From assembly GCF_963860125.1 (NCBI RefSeq), contig NZ_CAWLFA010000001.1, positions 2,294,001 through 2,358,000 of the forward strand: a DNA stretch of 64,000 nt, read 5' to 3'. Of the stretch, positions 51,004 through 59,701 are shown piece after piece. Position 1 is the stretch's first letter. Every line of letters starts with the position of its first letter. Under the pieces are notes generated by a model. That model was not told where the DNA came from. It did not search any database and saw nothing but the letters and a program-made list of their open reading frames with translations. The position numbers and the translations under genes were made by a program. The stretch comes from Picosynechococcus sp. PCC 7002 (GTDB lineage: Bacteria > Cyanobacteriota > Cyanobacteriia > Cyanobacteriales > MRBY01).

Positions 51004-51948
51004 GGACTGGATCGCCAGTTTTTTCTGCTGGGGCGTGACCTGGGTTTCTTCTCCTCTAACCGTTGGTAATTGTGCCTCGGCGTCCTGAGTACGGGGCCGC
51101 ATCCGAATTAGGTAATAGCCTTTTTCTCCCAGGGGATCACAGATCATCGCTTCGGTGATTTTTTGCCAACGTAGGGGAAAACTGGCGCGGTTATAGAAGG
51201 TGAGATAAAAATCAAAGGTCTGAAGCCAGGGGGCTGGGATGGTAATCTCTAAGTTTTCTGCTGCTTCTAAAGCGCCGTAAAAAAATTGAGTATCGGTGGC
51301 GCCGACAGGGAGGAATTCTCCTTTCACAAAAGCAGCGGGTAAGACATCGCGAAATTTAAATAGCGTAAAAATGTAGTAGTGAAGCAGACGAAAATAAAGG
51401 TTTGTTTTCTGGGCCAGGGCTTGATAAAAGTCGTTGTTTTGGGGCGAAACAACCAAAGTCGGCACGGTTAGATTTAGATCTGTTTTAACGACCGGAAAGC
51501 GAGGATTTACCTTGGGATGGTAGTAACGTAACCCGACGGTATATTTCCCTTTAGGTAAGAAAATTTTGAGTTCTGTTTGGTTGGGGTCATCGGTGAGTTG
51601 CGTGAAATTTAACACCGTGCGATAGCCCGGAAAGTCATAGATGCAACCGACCCAAGCTTCCGTGGATTGACGAATCGTTTCGAGGTTAATGGTGAGTTCT
51701 TTTTCTACAGAGAGTGGTCCCAGGGTGCCGATAATGGCGTGGGTATTCCACCGGGGCGCTTTGGTCATTAAAACGGGTAAACTCAGGAATTTCTGGAGGG
51801 ATTTTTCTCCAATAATGCGCCATTCCTTAGCATTTTTTTTATTCAGCGCTAAATACAAAGTGTAGAGATTCCCAATCAGAAATTTGTTGACTTTATAAAA
51901 GCCAAAGGAAAAAATCGCCAAGGGAAGTTCTAACCAGGGTTTGCGCAC
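50998..51948 (-). CDS. Conserved cyanobacterial protein (possibly DUF6208)
   Basis: This is a 316-aa protein. A hydrophobic N-terminal stretch (LPLAIFSFGFYKVNKFLIGN) may anchor it. The rest has beta-rich repeats such as AWVGCIYDFPGYRTVLNFTQ, KGKYTVGLRYYHPK and FDFYLTFYNRASFPLRW. I think it is the cyanobacterial DUF6208 type but am not certain. The start is GTG at 51948. The stop overlaps the end of ribE by six bases on opposite strands. The function is unknown. Confidence 0.72.
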   Translation of the reverse strand: MRKPWLELPLAIFSFGFYKVNKFLIGNLYTLYLALNKKNAKEWRIIGEKSLQKFLSLPVLMTKAPRWNTHAIIGTLGPLSVEKELTINLETIRQSTEAWVGCIYDFPGYRTVLNFTQLTDDPNQTELKIFLPKGKYTVGLRYYHPKVNPRFPVVKTDLNLTVPTLVVSPQNNDFYQALAQKTNLYFRLLHYYIFTLFKFRDVLPAAFVKGEFLPVGATDTQFFYGALEAAENLEITIPAPWLQTFDFYLTFYNRASFPLRWQKITEAMICDPLGEKGYYLIRMRPRTQDAEAQLPTVRGEETQVTPQQKKLAIQSL

Positions 51949-51973
51949 TATTATTCATCAAAAAAATTATGTT

Positions 51974-52648
51974 TTAAATTCTACCGTAGTGGGCGATCGC
52001 CCTTTGGGTTTGCCAGGCCCAGAGCTGATCCCCATAGGAAAAATGCCACCATTCGTTGGGGTGAATCACGAAGCCTGCCTGTTCCATGGCCTGCCGAAGC
52101 AGTTGGCGATTCTGATGGTACTGCTGTTCTGGGGGCGTGGTGGCGGCGGCATAGAAATCGGGGTAGGAGCGATCGCCAATGTCGTCAATTTCTCCCCCCA
52201 TCGGCAGAGGTTCCTGAGCGCGGTTTACCAAACGCACATCCAGGGCCGCGCCGGTACTGTGGGGCGGTGGGGTCGCTGGATCGCGGCTCGGTACGGCCCA
52301 AAATTGCAACACATGCTCCCAAATCTGGGCTGTTTCGGGGGGAGTTAAGGGGCGATCGCCTTTTAGCTGGGCGAAAGTGTAGTCCACCATAAATTGCTGC
52401 ACCGGGATCGGTCGGTAGGCATCGAAGATTTGAATTTGGAATTCTGGATGGGCAGCCCGCAAAAAATCCTGGGCTTGGATGAGTTTGTCGAGGACTCGGC
52501 GGCGCAAAAAATAAGGCGATCGTCCCCCATAATCAGCTCCCAAAGCCATGTAGGGGTGGGGCGTCACCAAAGAAAAAAGACCTGCGGGGATTGGCACCAG
52601 GGGGTCATCACTGGTTGCGATGGGGATCCGTTGATAGGGTTTGGTCAT
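51974..52648 (-). CDS. D-alanyl-D-alanine dipeptidase-like peptidase (VanX/M15D)
   Basis: This is a 224-aa peptidase. IFDAYRPIPVQQFMVDYTFA, HSTGAALDVRLV (zinc His and Asp) and NEWWHFSYGDQ (Glu-Trp-Trp-His, the catalytic Glu and third zinc ligand) are the M15D signature. It cleaves D-Ala-D-Ala released from peptidoglycan. There is no signal peptide, so it is cytosolic as in most family members, and housekeeping turnover is more likely than vancomycin resistance. I chose the ATG at 52648, which begins TKPYQRIPI and avoids overlap with ktrA. Confidence 0.9.
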   Translation of the reverse strand: MTKPYQRIPIATSDDPLVPIPAGLFSLVTPHPYMALGADYGGRSPYFLRRRVLDKLIQAQDFLRAAHPEFQIQIFDAYRPIPVQQFMVDYTFAQLKGDRPLTPPETAQIWEHVLQFWAVPSRDPATPPPHSTGAALDVRLVNRAQEPLPMGGEIDDIGDRSYPDFYAAATTPPEQQYHQNRQLLRQAMEQAGFVIHPNEWWHFSYGDQLWAWQTQRAIAHYGRI

Positions 52649-52661
52649 GGGCCGGGGCAAC

Positions 52662-53366
52662 TTAGGACAACGGTAGGCGATGGATCGCGTCATTGGTACC
52701 AATCACCATCATCATTAGCGACTTATCCAGGCGATGCTCTGGCCCAGGGTTAATTTCAAAATGCTCTTCATTGCCCACTGCTAACACATTCACCCCGTAG
52801 TTGGCCCGTAGGGACAGTTCCGCTAGGGTTTTATCATGGAAAGCCTCCGGGATTTTAATCTCGACAATGCTGTGTTCTTCGTCAATATCAAAGCGGTCGA
52901 GGATTGACGGTTTTGTGAGGGTCATCGCGAGGGCGGCTCCAGCTTCATATTCTGGGTAAACAATGCGGTCGGCCCCCACCCGTTTCAGGAGCTTGCCATG
53001 TACCTCCGAGGAGGCCTTAGCCACCACATGTTCGACGCCCCCTTCCTTCACATTCAAGGTCGTGACAATGCTTTCTTGGAGATAGTTACCAATCGCCACA
53101 ATGACAGTGTCAAACTCAAAAATGCCCGCCTGACGCAGGGCCATCACCTCGGTGGAATCCAATTGCATTGCGTGGGAGACGAGTTTTTCGGAAACCACCT
53201 GGGCGACTAATTTCGGGTTGATATCGGTGCCAAGGACTTCGTAGCCCATGTTGTGTAATTTTGTGCAGACGGCGCGACCAAATCGTCCCAGGCCAATGAC
53301 CGCAAACTGACGACTTTCTTCCTGCCGAAAACCCTGAAAGAGAAAATTCCAATTCCGTAAATTCAC
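52662..53366 (-). CDS. ktrA: Potassium uptake regulatory subunit KtrA
   Basis: This 234-aa RCK protein gates the KtrB potassium channel-like transporter. The N-terminal Rossmann domain has FAVIGLGRFGRAVCTKLH (about residues 18-35) and DINPKLV. Central motifs include MALRQAGIFEFDTVIVAIGN and KRVGADRIVYPEYEAGAALA. The C-terminal TrkA_C domain (about 150-230) has the acidic ILDRFDIDEE region. The start is non-ATG: GTG at 53366 fits the family; TTG at 53390 is possible. ktrB lies upstream in the same direction. Confidence 0.93.
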   Translation of the reverse strand: MNLRNWNFLFQGFRQEESRQFAVIGLGRFGRAVCTKLHNMGYEVLGTDINPKLVAQVVSEKLVSHAMQLDSTEVMALRQAGIFEFDTVIVAIGNYLQESIVTTLNVKEGGVEHVVAKASSEVHGKLLKRVGADRIVYPEYEAGAALAMTLTKPSILDRFDIDEEHSIVEIKIPEAFHDKTLAELSLRANYGVNVLAVGNEEHFEINPGPEHRLDKSLMMMVIGTNDAIHRLPLS

Positions 53367-53532
53367 CGTTTGTTTTACTCCAAAACCCAAATGGTTGTTA
53401 ACTCGTGGCTAATGTGATTGCGAAAGGTTCAAAATGCTGTGGAGGCGATCGCCGCATCTTAACCGATGATCCTACTCGAATTTCAAGCGCTGGTGAAGCC
53501 TTGGGACATTCCTCTGGCCGAGGTGCTGCGGC

Positions 53533-54867
53533 TCAACCCACCAATAAATTTTCTTCAGGATAGCTAATGCGGCGTGGGGTGATTTCTCCGACGATGGCCG
53601 ACATCAGCAAGAGTACCCCGACCCGACCACAGTACATGGTGGCAATTAGGGTCAGTTGACCGACAGCGGAAAGGCTGGCAGTAATCCCCGTGGACAGGCC
53701 AACGGTGGCAAAGGCCGAAATTACCTCAAACAAAATCGCAATTAATTCGATCTCAGGGTTGCTGATGGAAATAATCGCTGTAGCAATGGTAATCACGGTG
53801 GCAGAACCAAAAACAACGGCGATCGCCTTAAAAACGATACTCTGGGCAATTTCACGGTCAAAAACAGTGACACGGGTTTGACCATAGAGCACGGATTTAG
53901 TGCAATTCGCCAGGATATTAATGGTGGTTGTTTTAATCCCGCCCCCGGTGCCACTGGGACTCGCCCCAATAAACATCAAACCCATGGTGATAAACAGTCC
54001 GGCGGTGCTCAGTTTGCCGATGTCGATACTATTAAACCCAGCGGTGCGGGTGGTCACCGATTGGAACCAGGCGGCGATCGCCTTATCACCCCAACTCATC
54101 CCCGCAAAGGTGGTTGGATTGGCCCATTCCACAAACAAAAAAGCCACAGTCCCCAGACCCAGGAGCCAGAAGGTGGTAGAGGTGACCACTTCAAAATTCA
54201 ACGAAAAGGTAAAGCGTCGGCTTTTGCGCTGGAGACGGTGCCGCAACCACAGATACATTTCGATGATCGCCTCATAACCAATGCCCCCAAAAATAATCAG
54301 ACCAGAGATCGCCCCGTTCACCAAAAGGGAATCTTGATAGCCCACTAAACTGTCCGCAAACAAACTAAAGCCCGCATTGTTCCAGGCGCTGATGCTGTGA
54401 AAAATGGCTAACCATAACCCTTCACCGGGATCAAAATCCCGACTAAACCGCCCAAACAGGAGGAAAATCCCCGTCAGTTCCCCAATCAGAGTCGTGGCGA
54501 TAATCGAACGAATTAAGTTGCGCGTTCCTTGGTTGTAGGGTTGGTCAAAGGATTCTTTAATGGCAAATTTTTGAGCCAAATCAAACCGACGCCCCAGCAG
54601 CAGCATGAGAAATGTCGAGAGGGTCATGTAGCCCAGTCCCCCCAGTTGGATCAAGAGGAGAATGACCCCCTGGCCAAAGTTGGAAAAGGCTGTTCCTGTA
54701 TCCACCACAATTAACCCCGTGACACAGATGGCGGACGTCGATGTAAATAGGGCGACGAGGGGGCTATTCCATTCCCCGGAGGCGGTGGCAAAGGGCAACA
54801 TCAAAAGCAGCGTCCCTAATAAAATAGCTCCGAGAAAGCCGAGGCAAATAGTTCTGGCGATGGTCAT
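53533..54867 (-). CDS. ktrB: Sodium-dependent potassium transporter subunit KtrB
   Basis: This 444-aa membrane protein is built of four M-P-M units, each with a selectivity-filter Gly: FTSTSAICVTGLIVVDTGTA, FHSISAWNNAGFSLF, FQSVTTRTAGFNSIDIG and FEVISAFATVGLSTGI. An early membrane motif, LGTLLLMLPFA, and FIGASPSGTGGGIKTTTINI are typical of KtrB. With KtrA it takes up potassium for osmotic adjustment, fitting a marine or euryhaline strain. The 166-base gap before ktrA contains one HIP1 site and no clear hairpin. Confidence 0.95.
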   Translation of the reverse strand: MTIARTICLGFLGAILLGTLLLMLPFATASGEWNSPLVALFTSTSAICVTGLIVVDTGTAFSNFGQGVILLLIQLGGLGYMTLSTFLMLLLGRRFDLAQKFAIKESFDQPYNQGTRNLIRSIIATTLIGELTGIFLLFGRFSRDFDPGEGLWLAIFHSISAWNNAGFSLFADSLVGYQDSLLVNGAISGLIIFGGIGYEAIIEMYLWLRHRLQRKSRRFTFSLNFEVVTSTTFWLLGLGTVAFLFVEWANPTTFAGMSWGDKAIAAWFQSVTTRTAGFNSIDIGKLSTAGLFITMGLMFIGASPSGTGGGIKTTTINILANCTKSVLYGQTRVTVFDREIAQSIVFKAIAVVFGSATVITIATAIISISNPEIELIAILFEVISAFATVGLSTGITASLSAVGQLTLIATMYCGRVGVLLLMSAIVGEITPRRISYPEENLLVG

Positions 54868-54920
54868 GGCCGATCAAGGTTACAAAGAAACGTTTAGGAC
54901 ATTAAAAACATGAAAGGGGA

Positions 54921-55922
54921 TTAGGTGCGCCACCGGGCAAGCTGTTGACGGAGGGCGAGTCGGAGGCGCACCAGGAGAGGATTTTGTCGCTGGAGTTGGA
55001 TATTGCCTGGGTATTGGCCTTGGTAGTCAAAGAAATGATTAACCTCCTGGAGAATGGTGGCAAACCGGAGCAGAATCGTTTCGGTGCGGTATTCCTGCAA
55101 GAGGGCTTGGGCATTGGTGGCGGCTGGGGGATTGTTGAGGGCGGCCAAAAGGCGATCGCCATCGTATTCGACACAATAGGTACTGATTTTTTGACAATTG
55201 AAGCCCGGATCTAAGTAATCTGCTAAAGCACCGTTGACGCTACTAAAGACCTGACAACCACAGGCGATCGCCTCTAGGGGGGGCAAACCAAAGCCTTCAC
55301 TCACCGCATTATTCAGCCAATATTCCGCCGAATCATAGAGATAAATTTTACTGCGATTAAAGAGGGCCGCAAGGTCTGGCACGAAGGAATTTACCACTTC
55401 TACGCGACATCTTTGCTGGAGGTAGGGCACCAGTTGCTGGAGCACATAGCTAGAAGTTTTGCGGGTTTGCACCAATACATCAATATCCCGTTCTTGCTGC
55501 CAGTTCTCGAACTCCGGGGAAATTTGATTGGGCAGATAAAACAAGGGATTATTCGGTGCCCGTTGCCCCCAATAGCCCAAGGAATTGCGACTCACCGCCC
55601 AAATGGGAATGCGACTGGGGAGCTTAAACCCATAGCCGGTGCTGTGGGCATGGTAAACCACCGGATGCGATCGCAGTTGTTTGACCAGACGCGGAATATC
55701 AAAGCCCCAACTGACCACGAAAATTGCCTCCTGGGGCTGCACCTGGGGCAGTAGTTCCGGCAAATAGAGATGATCTGGGGATTTTTCTCGGTAGGTGACT
55801 AAATGGGCCGATTGCAGTTGTTGGGCCAGTTCACAGGTCTTGATTTCGGCAAAGAGGCCACCGCTGGCAAATTTTTTACTGACACCGGGGACGAGGAAGT
55901 AAAGCGATCGCATAGTAGCCAT
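54921..55922 (-). CDS. GT4-like glycosyltransferase
   Basis: This is a 333-aa protein. The C-terminal half has SEGFGLPPLEAIACGCQVFS (about residues 212-231), the E-x7-E nucleotide-sugar motif of GT-B, family 4 enzymes. The N-terminal half has FVVSWGFDIPRLVKQLR, VYHAHSTGYGF and IWAVSRNSLGYWG. There is no membrane span, so it is cytosolic or peripheral. Two ATGs (55922 and 55913) start the frame. Donor and acceptor are unknown. It lies between ktrB and the ABC gene, divergent from the latter. Confidence 0.87.
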   Translation of the reverse strand: MATMRSLYFLVPGVSKKFASGGLFAEIKTCELAQQLQSAHLVTYREKSPDHLYLPELLPQVQPQEAIFVVSWGFDIPRLVKQLRSHPVVYHAHSTGYGFKLPSRIPIWAVSRNSLGYWGQRAPNNPLFYLPNQISPEFENWQQERDIDVLVQTRKTSSYVLQQLVPYLQQRCRVEVVNSFVPDLAALFNRSKIYLYDSAEYWLNNAVSEGFGLPPLEAIACGCQVFSSVNGALADYLDPGFNCQKISTYCVEYDGDRLLAALNNPPAATNAQALLQEYRTETILLRFATILQEVNHFFDYQGQYPGNIQLQRQNPLLVRLRLALRQQLARWRT

Positions 55923-56023
55923 TGGAAGAGTCTCTAAAAATATACTGTTTATCTGGAAAAATACTCGGCAGGGCCAGAAATCCCCTTAAAATCAGAGGGT
56001 CAGTGTTCCTTGGTGAGTTTGTC

Positions 56024-57655
56024 ATGACCCCTCCTTTGCTTCAGGTTCAAGATCTACACATCGCCTATCCCGCCCAGGGTCAAGCTTTACAGTGGGCCGT
56101 TGCTGGGGTGTCTTTTCAGGTGAATCAAGGCGATCGCCTCGGTCTCGTGGGAGAATCCGGCTGCGGTAAATCCACCATTGGCCGCGCCCTGTTGCAACTG
56201 CTGCCACGGGGTTCCCAGGTAACTGGCAATGCCACTTTTCAAACCAAACCAATCCTCAATTTACAGGGCGAAGCCCTACGCCACTACCGGGGCGAAGTGG
56301 TGGGGTTAATTTTCCAAGACCCAATGACCAGGCTCGATCCCCTGATGACCATCGGCAACCACTGCCTCGAAACCCTCCGTTGCCACCGCCCCGACCTCAG
56401 CGCCCAAGCCGCAAAACAAAAAGCCCTCGAAACCCTGGCGGCTGTGCGCATTCCCGAAAACCGCTGGCATCAATATCCCCACGAATTTAGCGGTGGGATG
56501 CGTCAACGGGTGGCGATCGCCCTGGCTCTGTTGCTCGATCCCAAATTCATCATCGCCGACGAACCGACCACCAGCCTCGATGTCACCGTTGCCAACGAAA
56601 TCCTCCAGGAACTGACCCGTCTCTGCGCCGAACGGGAGATGGGCTTGTTGCTTATTTCCCATGACCTCGCCATGGTCGCCGAATACTGTACAGACATCGC
56701 CGTGATGCACCAAGGCCAAATTGTCGAAACTGGCCCCGTCAAGCAAATCTTCAATGACCCCCAGCATCCCTATACCCAATCCCTCCTGGAAGCCGCCCTC
56801 CATCTCCACAGCGATCAAGAAATTTCCCCTCACCAAGAGAAACAACCGATCCTCTCCCTCGAAAACTTAGAGCAACATTACACCCTGGAGAGCAACCTGT
56901 TTCAACGGCTGATCACCGGCCAAAAAACCCAGGTGATCCGCGCTGTCGATGGGATTAACCTTGACATCTATGCAGGGGAAATTTTGGGCCTTGTCGGCGA
57001 ATCCGGCTGCGGCAAATCCACCCTCTCCCGGACAATTTTGCAACTGATCAAACCCACCGGGGGCAGAGTTATCTTTGCAGGGAAAGAATTAAACCGACTG
57101 TCGGTGGGACAAATGCGACCGGAACGGCGGCACCTCCAGATGATTTTCCAGGATCCCCATGCCTCCCTCAATCCCCTGATGACCGTGGGGGAAAATATCG
57201 GCGACCCGCTCCATATCCATCAGTTAGCGACGAGGCCAGCGGTTAAAGAAAAGGTATTGCAAATGCTGGAAAAGGTCGGTTTAACGCCCGCTGAAGAATA
57301 TTACGCTCGCTATCCCCGGCAATTGTCTGGGGGGCAACAGCAACGGGTGGGCATTGCCAGGGCTTTGATTACCGAGCCGCGCCTCGTGATCTGTGATGAA
57401 CCCGTGAGTATGCTCGATGCGAGTATCCAGGCCCAGGTGTTGGATTTAATGCAAGCCCTAAAAGCGGAGTTTAATCTAACTTATCTATTCATTACCCATG
57501 ATCTGTGGGTGGCGAAATTTTTATGCGATCGCATTGCGGTAATGAACCAGGGCAAAATCGTTGAATTGGGTCAAACCGTTGATATTTTCAATCATCCCCA
57601 ACACCCTTACACCCAAAAACTCCTGGGCGCGGCTCCCCTACTCCACTCCGCGTAA
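56024..57655 (+). CDS. Peptide/nickel-type ABC ATPase with two nucleotide-binding domains
   Basis: This 543-aa fusion of DppD-like and DppF-like ATPases resembles YejF. Domain 1 has GESGCGKSTIGRALLQLLPR (about residues 43-62), signature FSGGMRQRVAIALAL and FIIADEPTTSLDV. Domain 2 has GESGCGKSTLSRTILQL, LSGGQQQRVGIARAL and LVICDEPVSMLDA. Each ends with the oligopeptide-family HPYTQ motif. I chose the ATG at 56024, where homology begins; a longer TTG frame from 55922 adds unconserved residues. No permease or binding protein is adjacent, so the partners lie elsewhere. Confidence 0.94.
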   Translation: MTPPLLQVQDLHIAYPAQGQALQWAVAGVSFQVNQGDRLGLVGESGCGKSTIGRALLQLLPRGSQVTGNATFQTKPILNLQGEALRHYRGEVVGLIFQDPMTRLDPLMTIGNHCLETLRCHRPDLSAQAAKQKALETLAAVRIPENRWHQYPHEFSGGMRQRVAIALALLLDPKFIIADEPTTSLDVTVANEILQELTRLCAEREMGLLLISHDLAMVAEYCTDIAVMHQGQIVETGPVKQIFNDPQHPYTQSLLEAALHLHSDQEISPHQEKQPILSLENLEQHYTLESNLFQRLITGQKTQVIRAVDGINLDIYAGEILGLVGESGCGKSTLSRTILQLIKPTGGRVIFAGKELNRLSVGQMRPERRHLQMIFQDPHASLNPLMTVGENIGDPLHIHQLATRPAVKEKVLQMLEKVGLTPAEEYYARYPRQLSGGQQQRVGIARALITEPRLVICDEPVSMLDASIQAQVLDLMQALKAEFNLTYLFITHDLWVAKFLCDRIAVMNQGKIVELGQTVDIFNHPQHPYTQKLLGAAPLLHSA

Positions 57656-57672
57656 TTAGCCCGCTCGCTCGT

Positions 57673-59568
57673 TCAATTTGGGTTGGGAGCACCATCTAGC
57701 TCCGAGACGGGATGGCTCAAAAACGTAAAGTAAAAAGAAGCACCATAACTCTGGGGATCGAGTTCACCGGGGGTAAACCAGTCTGGCGGTGGATCACCGG
57801 CCAGTTCACCATTGCTCTCAACCCAAATTTTGCCGCCCATGAGATTCACCAGACGTTTGGCGATCGCCAACCCTAAGCCACTACCCCCGTAGCGACGACT
57901 AATGGAAGCATCAGCCTGGATAAAGGGTTGAAATAGTTGATTGAGTTGCGCAACCTGAATGCCAATACCCGTATCTAAAATTTGAAAACTCAGTTCCTCC
58001 GTTGGAGGGTCGCTCAGGGACGGCACCGTGTGGCTTGTGATCACCAATTGCACAGATCCCGTTGCCGTAAATTTGAGGGCATTACCCAAAAGGTTAAACA
58101 AAATTTGCCGCAGCCGTAGATCATCCCCCATCAAAATATTGGGAATCGAATCCGCCACACAATATTGCAAATCAATATCCTTTTGGTCGGCCTGTACTTT
58201 CAGGAGGGTGAAGACAGATTTCAACAGTTCCTGAAACGAAAAACAACGGGCTTCTAACCGGAGGCTGCCCGACTCAATGCGGAGAAAATCAAGGATATCG
58301 TTGATGATATTCAGTAGGGTTTTACCACTGTCTTCAATAATGGCGACCAATTCTGCTTGATCGTCCTTGAGATCCATAGTCAGTAGCAATTGGGCCACAC
58401 CAATCACCCCATTTAGGGGCGTGCGAATCTCGTGGCTCATGTTGGCGAGAAATTCACTCTTTTCCTGGGCCGCCATTTCTGCGGCTTGTTTAGCTTGGAT
58501 AAGGTTTAGTTGTCGTTTCAGGGCTTGATTATATTTAACCAGGAGATTTTCCCGCTGCTGATGGGCCAATTCTTTCTGGGTCGCCAGCTCTTCGAGGCGT
58601 TGATTTTGGCTGGCAAGGGTTTGATTCATCGCCTTGAGATCGGCTTTGGCTTGCTTTTTTTCGTTTAGTACCGCAATCAACATCAACGTCATCAGGCCAA
58701 TGCAGGCAATAAAAAATTGCGAGAGCAGTAGGGAATTACGTAACGACTCCCCCACAAAGGTGCCATAGCCCTGGACAGTGCTAATCGCCACCATCAAAAC
58801 GATCATCACCATCAGGAGTGTTGCGCCAACTTCTTTAAACTGAAAGGTTGTCCACACCAGGAGAGGGGCAAGGAGATATTCACCGTGGTAGCCGTTGATC
58901 ACCAGGTGACTAATGCCGAGGGTCAGGGTGGCGATGCTGATGGCCGCTAACCAATATTTTTTGAGGTGATGGATAAATTCACGGTAGCCATGCTGGGTGG
59001 CAATAATCAGAGGCGCGAAAATGAGAATGCCAAAGCTGTCGCTGAGAAACCAAGTCCCAGCAATTTCTGGGTATAGCGACCAAGGGGCTTTCCCGGCCAG
59101 GCAAACGATGAGGGCACAGGCGATCGCCACGGGGAGGTGGCTCAGGATACAACTGTAGAGGATAAAATTTTGGGTCGTCTCCGGACGGTCTAGAAAATAG
59201 CGGTTTTGATTTTGACCTTGCAACCAATGGGCCGCCAAGACTTTTCCGGCAGTGGCGATCGCCGTAATGCCGAGGGTCATCAACAAATTAGGCACACTGA
59301 GCCAGGCTTGGTAAATGACGATCTCTGCGACCAAAATGCCCCCCAAGACCCCCCACCACATGGGTAGTCCCCACACGACCAGGAAGCCCACCGCTAGCCC
59401 CCCCGGAATCCAAATGGGCGTCGAACCTGTTTCTGGGTAAACCGTAAAATTGTGAGAAAACAGGGCCGTAACACAATAGGCGATCGCCACGACCACGTGC
59501 TTCCACCAAGGTTCCGGTTGATGAATCAAAAAACGGGAAGACAAACGAGATAATGACGACAAAACCAT
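57673..59568 (-). CDS. MASE1-type membrane histidine kinase
   Basis: This is a 631-aa sensor kinase. The N-terminal 300 residues hold about eight membrane helices with the MASE1 look (IWIPGGLAVGFLVVWGLP). A coiled coil follows (about 305-370). The HisKA domain has FLANMSHEIRTPLNGVIGVA, giving the phospho-acceptor His. The ATPase domain has the N-box QILFNLLGNALKF, G1 LDTGIGI and G2 GSGLGLAIAKRLVNLMGG. No receiver is fused and no response regulator is adjacent. The ATG at 59568 is chosen over the GTG just before it. Confidence 0.92.
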   Translation of the reverse strand: MVLSSLSRLSSRFLIHQPEPWWKHVVVAIAYCVTALFSHNFTVYPETGSTPIWIPGGLAVGFLVVWGLPMWWGVLGGILVAEIVIYQAWLSVPNLLMTLGITAIATAGKVLAAHWLQGQNQNRYFLDRPETTQNFILYSCILSHLPVAIACALIVCLAGKAPWSLYPEIAGTWFLSDSFGILIFAPLIIATQHGYREFIHHLKKYWLAAISIATLTLGISHLVINGYHGEYLLAPLLVWTTFQFKEVGATLLMVMIVLMVAISTVQGYGTFVGESLRNSLLLSQFFIACIGLMTLMLIAVLNEKKQAKADLKAMNQTLASQNQRLEELATQKELAHQQRENLLVKYNQALKRQLNLIQAKQAAEMAAQEKSEFLANMSHEIRTPLNGVIGVAQLLLTMDLKDDQAELVAIIEDSGKTLLNIINDILDFLRIESGSLRLEARCFSFQELLKSVFTLLKVQADQKDIDLQYCVADSIPNILMGDDLRLRQILFNLLGNALKFTATGSVQLVITSHTVPSLSDPPTEELSFQILDTGIGIQVAQLNQLFQPFIQADASISRRYGGSGLGLAIAKRLVNLMGGKIWVESNGELAGDPPPDWFTPGELDPQSYGASFYFTFLSHPVSELDGAPNPN

Positions 59569-59701
59569 CACAGAGAAAAGATTAGGGAAAATAATTGGCT
59601 ACCGATGACTAGATTCTATTGTGGGGTGTGCTTGAATCGTTCATGACACCTATGCAATGAATCTCTAAGTACCTCGTCACCGAGCCAATCCCCCCAGTAT
59701 T

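Noticed and set aside
51974..52648. Vancomycin-resistance cluster
   Set aside because: Only a VanX-like dipeptidase is present, with no vanH, vanA or regulators nearby; housekeeping peptidoglycan turnover is more likely.
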